DNA of 64,000 bases from Bradyrhizobium sp. CCGUVB4N (GTDB taxonomy: Bacteria > Pseudomonadota > Alphaproteobacteria > Rhizobiales > Xanthobacteraceae): positions 3,100,001-3,164,000 of the forward strand of contig NZ_JANADP010000001.1 in the NCBI RefSeq assembly GCF_024199945.1, in the 5' to 3' direction. Positions 1 to 8,508 of this stretch are shown here, one piece after another (position 1 is the first letter of the stretch; every line of letters begins with the position of its first letter). Below the pieces are notes generated by a model. It was given only the letters and a program-made list of their open reading frames with translations. It searched no databases and was not told where the DNA came from. Both the position numbers and the translations under genes were made by a program.

Positions 1-533
1 CGCACGACAGGGGATTGCATGATGCCCTGGCTGTTGATCACGGCGCCAAGCCCCCGCGACCACGCCGCGTTGACGAGCGCGGTCGCCACGGCGCCACAGT
101 CGAAGGCCGTATCATCACTGGAGGCCAATTCGCGGTCGTATGTGATGATCACGCATACAGGCGCGTCGAACTGACGAAAGCCGCGCAGGACCCAGTCTTG
201 CCGCTGCTGCTTGTCCTCTCGCGCAATTCCCATTGCGCTGAACAACTGCTTGGCAACGCCAATCTGGCGTTCGCGATGCACGCCCTCAAATGCCTGGCCG
301 GTTCGAAATTCGCGCGAATGCGGCACGCCCGCCAGATTGCGCTCGGTATTGCCCTGACGGATACGATCCAGCGGCACTCCGGTGATGACGTAGAAATTCC
401 ACGGCTGGGTATTCATCGACGACGGCGCGCGCATCGCCAGCGCCAGGATTTCCTTGATCAATTCCGGCGGGACAGGATCGGGCTTGTAACCGCGGATGCT
501 TCGCCGCCCGAGAATGACATCATCAAACTCCAT
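1..533 (-). CDS. Nitroreductase family protein (partial, C-terminus cut by window edge)
   Basis: The first 177 residues of an FMN-dependent nitroreductase are visible; the gene runs off the left edge. The N-terminus carries the family pattern RRSIRGYKPDPVP (about residues 10-22), followed by MRAPSSMNTQPWNFYV, the segment that contacts FMN in this fold. A later stretch (AAWSRGLGAVINSQG) matches the region lining the flavin pocket. Such enzymes reduce nitro groups or quinones with NAD(P)H in the cytoplasm; the substrate cannot be told. The ATG at 533 begins directly with the conserved MEFDDVILGRRS, so the start is well supported. It is divergent from the small membrane protein at 787. Confidence 0.85.
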   Translation of the reverse strand, partial: MEFDDVILGRRSIRGYKPDPVPPELIKEILALAMRAPSSMNTQPWNFYVITGVPLDRIRQGNTERNLAGVPHSREFRTGQAFEGVHRERQIGVAKQLFSAMGIAREDKQQRQDWVLRGFRQFDAPVCVIITYDRELASSDDTAFDCGAVATALVNAAWSRGLGAVINSQGIMQSPVV

Positions 534-786
534 GTTTGCAGTTTCCTGAAATTGGCATCAGGCTGCGTTCTCCCCTACAGCTTTGATCGTGTCCATAGCT
601 TTTTTCGGCGAGCGATTAGCCCGATCTTTTCGTATTCGCCAATTTCCTGCTGATGGACCGAGGGCAGGCTCGCGACCGGCGTCCTCCAGCGCTACCATTC
701 TTCGCCGAACAATTTAGTGTTTACTTGTGTGGACAATCAACTATTGATTGAATTTTCAGATCACGCGGTTAGTAGAAGTTATCGCG

Positions 787-1209
787 ATGCTGCCATACCC
801 TGATAGTCCGGCCATTCTGCGCTTCCTTGCAGGCACATTGTTCTTTCCTTTGATCTACGGGGGCATGATCAAATATTTCGAGCGACGATTGCTTTTCTTG
901 CAAGCTTATCTGATCGCACTAGTCGCGCACGTCTTTCTAGCTGCGTTACTTTTCACTTATGGTTTTGCTAGTTCGCAAATTGGCTTTCCTCCACTGTTGG
1001 ACGGATTGGCGAACCTCGCTTGGGTAGCGCTCTGGGCACTAATGATCACGCGACTGGCGGCGAACTACGGCATTAAAAAAGAAGGTAGGTTGGGTCTTGG
1101 AGCCAAGGTGGCTCTTGCAACAATCTTAATGATGCTTGCTTTCATTGTCGCTGTGGCGAGCCTCAACCTGCTCGTTGGAGCGGACGTCTTCTCGTGGTTA
1201 CGCAGGTGA
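787..1209 (+). CDS. Small hypothetical integral membrane protein
   Basis: A 140-residue protein with about four hydrophobic spans (roughly residues 10-27, 37-58, 67-85 and 108-131), short charged loops and a basic C-terminus. No family was recognised. The ATG at 787 is preferred; an in-frame TTG at 748 would add 13 residues but lacks a ribosome binding site. Its base composition is visibly less GC-rich than its neighbours. The last 12 bases overlap the end of the convergent GntR regulator gene. Confidence 0.6.
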   Translation: MLPYPDSPAILRFLAGTLFFPLIYGGMIKYFERRLLFLQAYLIALVAHVFLAALLFTYGFASSQIGFPPLLDGLANLAWVALWALMITRLAANYGIKKEGRLGLGAKVALATILMMLAFIVAVASLNLLVGADVFSWLRR

Positions 1210-1887
1210 TGCGGTTTCCCCCGCGATCCTCGCCAGATAATCCGCCTTGCTGAACTGCATATGATCCACACACAGCTGCGCCAGCGCCCAGCTGTCGCGA
1301 CCTCTGAGCAACTCGATCATCAACTCGTGCTGGCGGCGCGACTGTGCGAGCCCGTCGCGGTCGGCGAGGTTCTTGGCGCGCATCGGCAGCGTCAGGCTCA
1401 TATAGTCCTGCAGCGAACGCACCAGATAGGGATTGCCGCAGGCGGCGAACAGCGCGACGTGGAAGGCGTCGTTGGCTTCGTGAATGCCACGCAGATCGCG
1501 GATGTCGGCCTTCGCGCAATAATCGCGCTGCAGGGCGGTCAACTCGTCGATCAAGGCTTGCGGCGCGGGCAGGGGGATCATCAGCGCGGCCTGCCGCGTC
1601 AGCATCTCCCTGACTTCGTAGATCTGCCGAACCTCCTCGGCTGAATAGAACCGTACGGTGGCGCCGACATTCTTCTCGCGGCGGACGATGCCGCGGCGCT
1701 CGGCATCCACCAGCGCCTGCCGCACGAAGTGCCTTGAGGTGCCGTAGCGCGACATCAGCGCGTCCTCGGTGAGGCGCGCACCCGGCGCGAGGCGGCCGAA
1801 GATGATGTCTTCCTCTAGCCGCGCGACGACGTCGTCCGGATCGTCGCGCCGGATAGCCATGGCGTCTGCTATGCGAATGTCGGACAT
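1198..1887 (-). CDS. GntR-family transcriptional regulator, FCD (FadR) subgroup
   Basis: A 229-residue regulator with an N-terminal winged helix (about residues 20-80; the segment LMSRYGTSRHFVRQAL is the recognition-helix region) and an all-helical FCD ligand domain. Histidines in HEANDAFHVALF, QHELMIELL and CVDHMQFSK fit the usual FCD metal/ligand site. The start at 1887 has a GGAGG about 9 bases upstream. It is divergent from the dehydratase/TRAP operon at 2065, and the shared upstream region holds two identical inverted palindromes, so it probably controls that operon and itself in response to a sugar acid. The ligand is not known. Confidence 0.88.
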   Translation of the reverse strand: MSDIRIADAMAIRRDDPDDVVARLEEDIIFGRLAPGARLTEDALMSRYGTSRHFVRQALVDAERRGIVRREKNVGATVRFYSAEEVRQIYEVREMLTRQAALMIPLPAPQALIDELTALQRDYCAKADIRDLRGIHEANDAFHVALFAACGNPYLVRSLQDYMSLTLPMRAKNLADRDGLAQSRRQHELMIELLRGRDSWALAQLCVDHMQFSKADYLARIAGETASPA

Positions 1888-1942
1888 GCCCTCAGCCTCC
1901 GGCGGGGCTCGCCGGTCCGCCTTGTGGAGCAGGGCAGGCTCC

Positions 1943-2019
1943 GATTGTCAATAATTTGTGTCCGCCGGCGCTGCCCGGAGCAGAAAGACCGGCGATCCGG
2001 CCCTATCTTATTGACAATC
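1943..2019. promoter_or_regulatory. Divergent promoter region with paired GntR-type operators
   Basis: GATTGTCAATAA at 1943-1954 is repeated as its exact reverse complement, TTATTGACAATC, at 2008-2019. The 9-base core ATTGWCAAT is itself palindromic. Each copy contains TTGACA reading outward (2011-2016 toward the dehydratase, 1951-1946 toward gntR), so a bound regulator could cover both -35 elements. The centres are 66 bases apart. The -10 boxes are weak. Operator function is inferred from position and symmetry. Confidence 0.6.
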
Positions 2020-2064
2020 AGGGGGCAGGCTGTAGCACAATGGCAAGCGAGAAGGAGTGGTCTG

Positions 2065-3783
2065 ATGACGAGTGGTTTGCGCAAGGGTCTGACGAGCTAT
2101 GGCGATGCCGGCTTCTCGCTGTTCCTGCGCAAGGCGTTCATCAAGGCCATGGGCTATTCCGACGACGCGCTGGAGCGCCCGATCGTCGGCATCACCAACA
2201 CCTACAGCGACTACAATCCCTGCCACGGCAACGTTCCGCAGATCATCGAGGCCGCCAAGCGCGGCGTGATGCTGTCGGGCGCGATGCCGTTCGTGTTCCC
2301 GACCATCTCGATCGCCGAGAGCTTTGCGCATCCGACCTCGATGTATCTGCGCAATCTGATGGCGATGGACACCGAGGAGATGATCCGGGCCCAGCCGATG
2401 GATTCGGTGATCGTGATCGGCGGCTGCGACAAGACGCTGCCGGCGCAGGTGATGGCGGCGATCAGCGCCGATCTGCCGACCGTTGTCATTCCCGTCGGCC
2501 CCATGGTGGTCGGCCATCACAAGGGCGAAGTGCTCGGCGCCTGCACCGATTGCCGCCGCCTCTGGGGCAAGTATCGCGCCGGCGAGATCGACGATGCCGA
2601 GATCGAGGCCGTCAACGGTCGACTCGCGCCGTCCGTCGGCACCTGCATGGTGATGGGTACAGCGTCCACCATGGCCTGCATGATCGAAGCCATGGGCCTG
2701 TCGCTGCCGATGAGCGCGACGATCCCGGCGCCGCATGCCGAGCGCTTTCGTCTCGCCGAGGCCAGCGGGCGGGTTGCCGCCGAGATGGCCAAGACCAAGG
2801 GGCCGAAGCCGAGCGAATTCCTGACGCCGGCCTCTTTCAAGAATGCGCAGGTCGTGCTGCAGGCGATCGGCGGCTCGACCAACGGCCTGATCCATCTGAC
2901 CGCGATGGCGCATCGCTCGCCGCACCGGCTCGATCTCTCCGTGTTCGACCAGATCGGCCGCGAGGTGCCGGTGCTGGTCGATCTCAAGCCGTCGGGCGAG
3001 CACTATATGGAGCATTTCCATCACGCCGGCGGCGTGCCGAAATTGCTGAAGCAGCTCGGCGACCTCGTCGATCTCGATGCGAAGACGATCTCCGGGCAGA
3101 CGCTGCGCGACGTCGTCGCGAACGCAGAGGACGTGCCCGGCCAGGACGCGATCCGGTCCCGCGACAATCCGATCAAGAAGGAAGGCGGTCTCGCCGTCCT
3201 GCACGGCAATCTCGCGCCGCGCGGCGCCGTCATCAAGCAATCGGCGGCGAGTCCGAAACTGTTGCAGCACACCGGGCGCGCGGTGGTGTTCGAATCCGTC
3301 GAGGACATGACCCTGCGGGTCGACGATCCCGAGCTCGACGTCACCGCCGACGACGTGCTGGTGCTGCGCAATGCCGGCCCGAAGGGCGCGCCGGGCATGC
3401 CCGAGGCGGGCTACCTGCCGATCCCGAAGAAGCTCGCGCGCAATGGCACCAAGGACATGGTGCGTATTTCGGATGCGCGCATGAGCGGCACCGCGTTCGG
3501 CACCATCGTTCTGCACATCACGCCCGAGTCCGCCGTTGGCGGGCCGCTGGCGCTGGTGAAGAATGGCGACAAGATCAGTCTCGATGTGGCCAAGCGCAGC
3601 ATCGAGCTCTTGGTTGATGCCGCCGAGCTGGAGCGCCGGCGCGCCGCCCTGAAGCCGACCGCTGCGCCCGACGAAGCGCGACGCGGCTATGCCTGGCTGT
3701 TCAACGAGACCATCATGCAGGCCGACGAGGGCTGCGACTTCGACTTTATGCAGAGGACTGGGAAGAAGACTGAAAAGGGCTGA
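2065..3783 (+). CDS. IlvD/Edd family dehydratase, probably sugar-acid (pentonate-type) dehydratase
   Basis: A 572-residue iron-sulfur dehydratase. Candidate cluster cysteines are C53 (NPCHGN), C121 (GGCDKT) and C194 (GTCMVMG), spaced 68 and 73 apart, with the CDK lysine nearby as in pentonate dehydratases of the family. The C-terminal DARMSGTAFG motif, which carries the catalytic serine, is present. The enzyme removes water from a 2,3-dihydroxy acid to give a 2-keto acid. Linkage to a GntR regulator and a TRAP carboxylate transporter favours a sugar acid over branched-chain amino-acid synthesis. The ATG at 2065 follows GAAGGAG with good spacing; an upstream in-frame extension has no family similarity. 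Exact substrate unknown. Confidence 0.88.
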   Translation: MTSGLRKGLTSYGDAGFSLFLRKAFIKAMGYSDDALERPIVGITNTYSDYNPCHGNVPQIIEAAKRGVMLSGAMPFVFPTISIAESFAHPTSMYLRNLMAMDTEEMIRAQPMDSVIVIGGCDKTLPAQVMAAISADLPTVVIPVGPMVVGHHKGEVLGACTDCRRLWGKYRAGEIDDAEIEAVNGRLAPSVGTCMVMGTASTMACMIEAMGLSLPMSATIPAPHAERFRLAEASGRVAAEMAKTKGPKPSEFLTPASFKNAQVVLQAIGGSTNGLIHLTAMAHRSPHRLDLSVFDQIGREVPVLVDLKPSGEHYMEHFHHAGGVPKLLKQLGDLVDLDAKTISGQTLRDVVANAEDVPGQDAIRSRDNPIKKEGGLAVLHGNLAPRGAVIKQSAASPKLLQHTGRAVVFESVEDMTLRVDDPELDVTADDVLVLRNAGPKGAPGMPEAGYLPIPKKLARNGTKDMVRISDARMSGTAFGTIVLHITPESAVGGPLALVKNGDKISLDVAKRSIELLVDAAELERRRAALKPTAAPDEARRGYAWLFNETIMQADEGCDFDFMQRTGKKTEKG

Positions 3784-3840
3784 TCATTAACTAGCGCCTA
3801 GACCGCTAAAAGCGGCGGGCGATAAAAACAGGGGGAGACG

Positions 3841-4848
3841 ATGATTGTACGATCCGTGCCAGGATTCCTACACGGCCTGGTGGCTGCGGCCGCCGTGCTG
3901 TTCGTCACGAGCGCCGGGGCACAGGAGGTGAAGCATTATCGCTTCGCCTATGACCAGCCCCGCAACACCGGCTATTCGATCGCCGGCGACCTCTTTGCCG
4001 ACAAGCTCAAGGAATTGAGCAAGGGCACCATGATCATCGACCAGTACCCCGGCGCGCAGCTCGGGCAGGAGCCGCAGGTGCTCCAGCTCGTGAAAGCCGG
4101 CGACGTTGAATTCTCCATCGTCTCCTCGGCCAACACCGCGACGATCTCGCCGCAGGCCGGCGTGATGTCGCTGCACTATCTGTTCCGTGACGAGCAGTAT
4201 GTGATCAAAGGCCTCGCCGACCCGAAGGTGTTCGAGGCCCTCAAGGCCATGATCGATGAGACCACGCAGGGTCTGCATCTCATCGGCACGGGCTCGCAGG
4301 GCGTGCGCCACATGTACTCCAAGAAGGAGATCCACAATGTGGCTGATATCAAGGGCCTGAAGGTCCGCGTGCAGGCGACCGCCACGGAAGACACCATGTT
4401 CCCGGCCTATGGCGCCCAGACCGTGCACATGCCATTCGGCAGCGTCTACACGAGCTTGCAGACCGGCGTGGTCGATGTCGCCGAGAACAGCATCAACGTC
4501 TACCTCGTCAACAAGCACTACGAGGTCGCGCCGGTGCTGAACATCACCGAGCACGAGGCCAACAACGCGCTGGTGTTCGTGTCCGACAAGCTCTGGCAGA
4601 GCCTCTCGGCCGAGCAGAAGGGCTGGGTTCAGGCCGCGGCGAACGAGATCAGCACGAAGGAGCCGGCGAAGGCGTTCGACCTCGAGCGGGCCGCAGCCGA
4701 GAAGCTGAAGAAGATGGGCGTCAAGGTCGTCGATAACGTCGACAAGAAGAGCTTTGCCGCGATCGCCGATCCCTATCTCGACAAGCTCGCCAAGGATCTC
4801 GGCCCGCATGCCGAGAAGATCAAGGATCTGATCCGGTCGATTAAGTAG
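3841..4848 (+). CDS. dctP: TRAP transporter substrate-binding protein, DctP family
   Basis: A 335-residue periplasmic binding protein with a signal peptide (about residues 1-28, ending SAGA-QEV). The body matches the DctP family: YPGAQLGQEPQVLQ, MYSKKEIHNVADIKGLKVRV and MPFGSVYTSLQTGVVDVAEN, the last holding the region around the conserved Arg/Asn that clamp the substrate carboxylate. It captures an organic or sugar acid for the DctQM membrane complex. A GGGGGAGACG ribosome binding site precedes the ATG. It lies 57 bases after the dehydratase gene, in the same operon. Confidence 0.92.
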   Translation: MIVRSVPGFLHGLVAAAAVLFVTSAGAQEVKHYRFAYDQPRNTGYSIAGDLFADKLKELSKGTMIIDQYPGAQLGQEPQVLQLVKAGDVEFSIVSSANTATISPQAGVMSLHYLFRDEQYVIKGLADPKVFEALKAMIDETTQGLHLIGTGSQGVRHMYSKKEIHNVADIKGLKVRVQATATEDTMFPAYGAQTVHMPFGSVYTSLQTGVVDVAENSINVYLVNKHYEVAPVLNITEHEANNALVFVSDKLWQSLSAEQKGWVQAAANEISTKEPAKAFDLERAAAEKLKKMGVKVVDNVDKKSFAAIADPYLDKLAKDLGPHAEKIKDLIRSIK

Positions 4849-4865
4849 CCTCCGTCGCCTCCACG

Positions 4866-4988
4866 CGTCGTCCCGGCGAAAGCCGGGACCCATAACCACA
4901 GGATTGAGTTTGGCGATGACTTGGAGTCGCCAGCTCGCGCAACAACTCCCTTTGGGGATTATGGGTCCCGGCGTTCGCCGGGACGACG
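4866..4988. repeat. Dispersed palindromic repeat with 28-base inverted arms
   Basis: Arms at 4866-4893 and 4961-4988 are reverse complements with one mismatch (core TCCCGGCGAAAGCCGGGA) and flank about 67 bases of unrelated sequence. A second copy is at 13734-13881. It sits between dctP and dctQ, and its right end abuts the dctQ ribosome binding site. Confidence 0.85.
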
Positions 4989-4997
4989 GAGAGGTCA

Positions 4998-5576
4998 ATG
5001 GCCATCGCCGACAAGCTCGTACTCCAACGCCAGCGCCATCTGAAATGGCGCTGGCTCGACTGGCTCGAGCTCGCGCTCATGATCCTCTGCGGCGTGTTGT
5101 GCTTCGGCTTCTCGCTGTCGGTCACCGCCGACATCGTCACCCGCACCATCGGCCATCCCTGGCTGTGGTTGCAGGAAGTCACCTCGACGCTATTCATCTA
5201 CGCGATCTTCATCGGGACGGCTGTTGCGACCCGCCGCAACGATCACCTCTATCTCACGGCGATCTCCGAGGCGATGCATGGCACGCCCAGGATCATCGTC
5301 GAAATCATCATCCGCCTCGTCGTCCTCGGCGTCGCCTTCTGCCTGATCTGGTACGGCTACCAGAATTATCTGCGCGGCTTCGGCAGCTTCCGGCTGCCGT
5401 CGGGCACGCCGATCGCATCGCTTTACGCCATCATCCCGCTGTCCGGTATCCTGGTTGGCCTATTCACCATCGAGCAGCTCGTCAACGGCCTTCGCAACGG
5501 CTTCGACCATCGCGAGCCGCCCGACGAGGAATCGGCGCCTGTCGTGACCGAAGCACAGGTGAGGGCGCAGCCGTGA
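4998..5576 (+). CDS. dctQ: TRAP transporter small permease, DctQ family
   Basis: A 192-residue inner-membrane protein with four hydrophobic spans (about residues 23-45, 55-75, 97-118 and 138-160), the usual DctQ size and topology. EVTSTLFIYAIFIGTA and the following charged loop are typical of the family. It bridges the binding protein and the large DctM subunit. The ATG at 4998 follows GGAGAGG, which directly adjoins the palindromic repeat. Its stop overlaps the dctM GTG start by 4 bases, so the two are probably translationally coupled. Confidence 0.9.
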   Translation: MAIADKLVLQRQRHLKWRWLDWLELALMILCGVLCFGFSLSVTADIVTRTIGHPWLWLQEVTSTLFIYAIFIGTAVATRRNDHLYLTAISEAMHGTPRIIVEIIIRLVVLGVAFCLIWYGYQNYLRGFGSFRLPSGTPIASLYAIIPLSGILVGLFTIEQLVNGLRNGFDHREPPDEESAPVVTEAQVRAQP

Positions 5577-6913
5577 GCGCACCCATTGTCCTGGCGTTGA
5601 TGTCGATCTGCTTCCTGTCGTTCGGCTATCTCGGCGTGCCCGTGCCGTTCTCGCTGATGGCCGGCGTGTTCATCGGCGCGGTCCTGTCCGACGTCTCGCT
5701 CGCCGCAATCATCCAGAAGATCTTCGACGGCGTCGATTCCGAGGCGCTGCTGGCGATCCCGTTCTTCCTGCTGGTCGGCGAGCTGATGAGCTCGGCCAAT
5801 GTCGTGGTGCGAATAGCCAATCTCTCGGTGTCGCTGGTCGGGCATATCAGGGGTGGGCTGTCGCAGGTCGTCGTCGTCTTCAGCATGTTCTTCTCGGAAA
5901 TGTCGGGCTCGACCACCGCCGACGTCGCGGTGATGAGCCGCGCGCTCGGCGGTCCGATGAAGCGCGAAGGCTACGAGCCTGCCTTCATCGCCGCGATCAT
6001 CGCGTCTGCCTCGACCATCGCGGCGCTGGTGCCGCCGAGCATCACGGCGGTGGTCTATGGTGCCGTCGGTAACGTCTCGATCGCGGGCCTGTTCATGGCG
6101 GGCGTGGTGCCGGGTCTGATGATCGGCTTCGGTCTGATGATCTATTGCTATTTCTTCGGCCCGTCCGGCTTGCGCAAGCCGCGCGCGCCGCTGCGGCAGG
6201 TGATGTTCGCGGCCGGCGACGCGGCGTTGCCGCTGATGATCCCGGTCATCCTGCTCGGCGGCATCCTGACCGGCTGGTTCACGCCGACGGAGGCCGGCGT
6301 CGTCGCCGTGGCCTGGATCATCCTGGTCGTGATCCCCGCGCTCAACCGCGGCCATTTCAGGAAGATCCCGTACGATTTCTGCCTCGCAGGCCTGATCTTC
6401 TCGCTGCCGCTGATCACGATCGGCGCAGCCAACGCCTTCGGCTGGATGCTGGCCTATTTGCGCGGCGCCAGCTACATCGCCGACATGATCACCTCGATCG
6501 CCGGCAACGATCCGCATCTGATCATGCTGCTGATGGTGCTGCTGTTCACCGTGGTCGGCGATTTCATCGAGCCGGTGCCGACCATCATCATCTTCATGCC
6601 GCTGGTCAACACGCTGACGGAAGCGGGCGACATCAACGGCGTGCACATGGGCGTGGTTCTGATCGCGACACTCGCCTTCGGCCTGATCACGCCGCCTTAT
6701 GGGCTGGTGCTGCTGATGGCCTCGAAATTCGTCGGCATCAGCTTTGCGAAGGCGTTACGCGCGGCGCTGCCGATTTATGTCGTGTTCTTCGCCACGATCG
6801 CGTTCGCGATCTATTTCCCGAGCGTGGTGCTATGGCTGCCGCAGCACGTGCTGCCGGAATCGGTCGGCTGCTTCAAGTCGCCGGCTGGGACAGGCTACAT
6901 CTGCCCCAAGTGA
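5573..6913 (+). CDS. dctM: TRAP transporter large permease, DctM family
   Basis: A 446-residue polytopic membrane protein, the sodium-coupled transport subunit of the TRAP system. Features include LMAGVFIGAVL, the conserved MFFSEMSGSTTADVAVM segment, PPSITAVVYG, and a C-terminal half with GLITPPYGLVLLMASK. About 11-12 membrane spans fit the family. The GTG start at 5573 overlaps the dctQ stop; a longer in-frame extension upstream would run through dctQ and is rejected. The extreme C-terminus ends in an extra tail with two cysteines. Confidence 0.92.
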   Translation: MSAPIVLALMSICFLSFGYLGVPVPFSLMAGVFIGAVLSDVSLAAIIQKIFDGVDSEALLAIPFFLLVGELMSSANVVVRIANLSVSLVGHIRGGLSQVVVVFSMFFSEMSGSTTADVAVMSRALGGPMKREGYEPAFIAAIIASASTIAALVPPSITAVVYGAVGNVSIAGLFMAGVVPGLMIGFGLMIYCYFFGPSGLRKPRAPLRQVMFAAGDAALPLMIPVILLGGILTGWFTPTEAGVVAVAWIILVVIPALNRGHFRKIPYDFCLAGLIFSLPLITIGAANAFGWMLAYLRGASYIADMITSIAGNDPHLIMLLMVLLFTVVGDFIEPVPTIIIFMPLVNTLTEAGDINGVHMGVVLIATLAFGLITPPYGLVLLMASKFVGISFAKALRAALPIYVVFFATIAFAIYFPSVVLWLPQHVLPESVGCFKSPAGTGYICPK

Positions 6914-6941
6914 TCTCTTCAAGTGATCTCGTCACGTGACG
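6907..6941. repeat. Short direct duplication and palindrome at convergent gene ends
   Basis: CAAGTGATCTC occurs twice in tandem (6907-6917 and 6920-6930), the first copy including the dctM stop codon. It is followed by the perfect palindrome CGTCACGTGACG at 6930-6941, which covers the stop of the convergent phosphatase gene. No T-run follows, so it is not a standard terminator. Confidence 0.5.
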
Positions 6942-7513
6942 ATCTGCTCGATGCGCCAGCCGGCTCCGTCGCAGGCGTAGCGAAACGGCGTGCCGTGGCT
7001 GTTCTTGAAGTAGCTGCCGGAGAGCGCCTTGGCCATGCCCTGCATCACCGCGTCATGGCAGACGAACAGCAGATGGTCGCCGGGATAACGGTCGAGCGAC
7101 GCGGAAACGCAAGCCAGCGCGCGCTCGGTCATGGCGTCCCAGTTCTCGCCATCGGCGGGCAGGATCGAGACGAGGCCGGTTGCCGAATTGACGCCATGCT
7201 TGATCATGAGATCGCGGACGGGCAGGCCCTCGAAACTGCCGAAATCGAACTCGATGATGCCGGCGTCGATCGTGAGCGGCACCGCGATCGCGTCCGCGAT
7301 GATCTCGGCCGTTCGGGCCGCACGCACCAACGGGCTTGCAACGATGCGGCTGATGCCGGCACTGCGCAACAGGTCTGCGGCCTCATGCGCCTGGCGCAGG
7401 CCGTCCTCGTTCAGCGGATTGTCGGTCCGGCCCTGGAACAGACCCTGCCGGTTCCAGTCGGTCGCGCCGTGGCGCAGGCCGCAGAACGAACGCGATGGCG
7501 TCGTCGCGCTCAC
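6932..7513 (-). CDS. Histidine phosphatase family protein
   Basis: A 193-residue phosphoglycerate-mutase-like phosphatase. The phospho-histidine motif RHG is at about residues 14-16 (LRHGATDWNRQG), and the second active-site histidine is in FVCHDAVM near the C-terminus; the arginine of SPLVRAARTAE is also conserved. The substrate is not predictable. Translation probably begins at the GTG at 7513, which overlaps the TGA of the enoyl-CoA hydratase gene (GTGA). The two are therefore likely co-translated. A longer in-frame start would lie inside the hydratase gene. Confidence 0.85.
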   Translation of the reverse strand: MSATTPSRSFCGLRHGATDWNRQGLFQGRTDNPLNEDGLRQAHEAADLLRSAGISRIVASPLVRAARTAEIIADAIAVPLTIDAGIIEFDFGSFEGLPVRDLMIKHGVNSATGLVSILPADGENWDAMTERALACVSASLDRYPGDHLLFVCHDAVMQGMAKALSGSYFKNSHGTPFRYACDGAGWRIEQIVT

Positions 7514-8304
7514 TTGCTCTTGCTCGTGAACTTCTTCACGGCCACACGAAACTCCTCCGTGTTCATCGCCATGATGATCTTGTGTTCCTCGGCATCGAGC
7601 TGCTGCTTCACCGGCGTGGTGGCGGCCGCATAGACCAGCGACTTGGTGCCGGCGATGGCCGCGGGCGGGTTCTGCGCCAGCCGCTCGGCGAGTTTTCGCG
7701 TGGCTGCCTTCAGCTCGGCCGCAGGAACGGTCTTGGCGACGAGGCCCCACTCGTAAGCCTGCTGCGCCGTAAAATTGTCCTCGGCGAGGAAGATCTGCAG
7801 CGCGCGGCGCGAGCCGACCGTGCCGACGATCCCTACCGTCGAGCCGCCATCGGGCGACACGCCGATCTTGGCGTAAGCGGGTGTGAACTTCGCATCGTCT
7901 GCGGCGATGCAGAGGTCGGTGACGAAGGCGAGTCCCATGCCGGCGCCTGCCGCGGAGCCGTGCACACTCGACAGCGAGATCTTCGGCATGCGCCGGATGA
8001 TGTCGATGAAGGAATGATAGTGCTTCAACAGCTCGCCGACGACCGGCGTCACCGTGTTGGCTTCGGCCGCAGCCCCAATCGTCTGCAGATCGCCGCCGGC
8101 GGAGAAGGCCCGGCCTTCGCCCTCCAGCACGACGACGCGGATGGCATCGTCGCCTTCGATAGTGGCCGCGAGCTGTTCGAGCTTTTGCGCGATCGCAAGG
8201 TTGATCGAGTTGAAGCCGGCGGGGCGGTTGAGCGTGATGGTCGCGATTGAGCCGTCGATCCGCAGCAGCGCGGGATCATCGGGTTGGGAGACGGGAGCTG
8301 GCAT
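7510..8304 (-). CDS. Enoyl-CoA hydratase/isomerase family protein
   Basis: A 264-residue crotonase-fold protein. The oxyanion-hole segment GRAFSAGGDLQ (about residues 61-71) and HGSAAGAGMGLAF (second oxyanion glycine) are clear. The usual second catalytic glutamate region reads KIGVSPDGGST, with Asp where hydratases have Glu, a pattern seen in isomerase-type members. It acts on acyl-CoA thioesters; whether as hydratase or isomerase is open. The start at 8304 has GGGGA upstream; an ATG at 8322 is a possible alternative. It is coupled to the phosphatase gene downstream. Confidence 0.85.
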   Translation of the reverse strand: MPAPVSQPDDPALLRIDGSIATITLNRPAGFNSINLAIAQKLEQLAATIEGDDAIRVVVLEGEGRAFSAGGDLQTIGAAAEANTVTPVVGELLKHYHSFIDIIRRMPKISLSSVHGSAAGAGMGLAFVTDLCIAADDAKFTPAYAKIGVSPDGGSTVGIVGTVGSRRALQIFLAEDNFTAQQAYEWGLVAKTVPAAELKAATRKLAERLAQNPPAAIAGTKSLVYAAATTPVKQQLDAEEHKIIMAMNTEEFRVAVKKFTSKSK

Positions 8305-8508
8305 TTTTGAAATCCCCGGCATGAGGTTCGTTGCTGCAACTAAATCGCAGAAGGCGAGGGGTGACAATCCCCGGTCGCCAGTGCCCCGCGTACGGGCCTT
8401 GCGTCGCGCGGAATGTTCGGCTCAAATGGGTCCGCCTTCGTTTAGGGACGGACACGAGCGCCGGCTCCTCCTAGGCTAGCCAAGCCAGATTTTGCGAGAG
8501 GAGACGAC

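Noticed and set aside
748..786. TTG 748 as start of the small membrane protein
   Set aside because: It has no ribosome binding site and the added residues do not form part of a span; ATG 787 is more likely.
4904..5572. In-frame N-terminal extension of DctM
   Set aside because: It would run through the palindromic repeat and antiphase through dctQ; the GTG at 5573 gives a normal DctM N-terminus.
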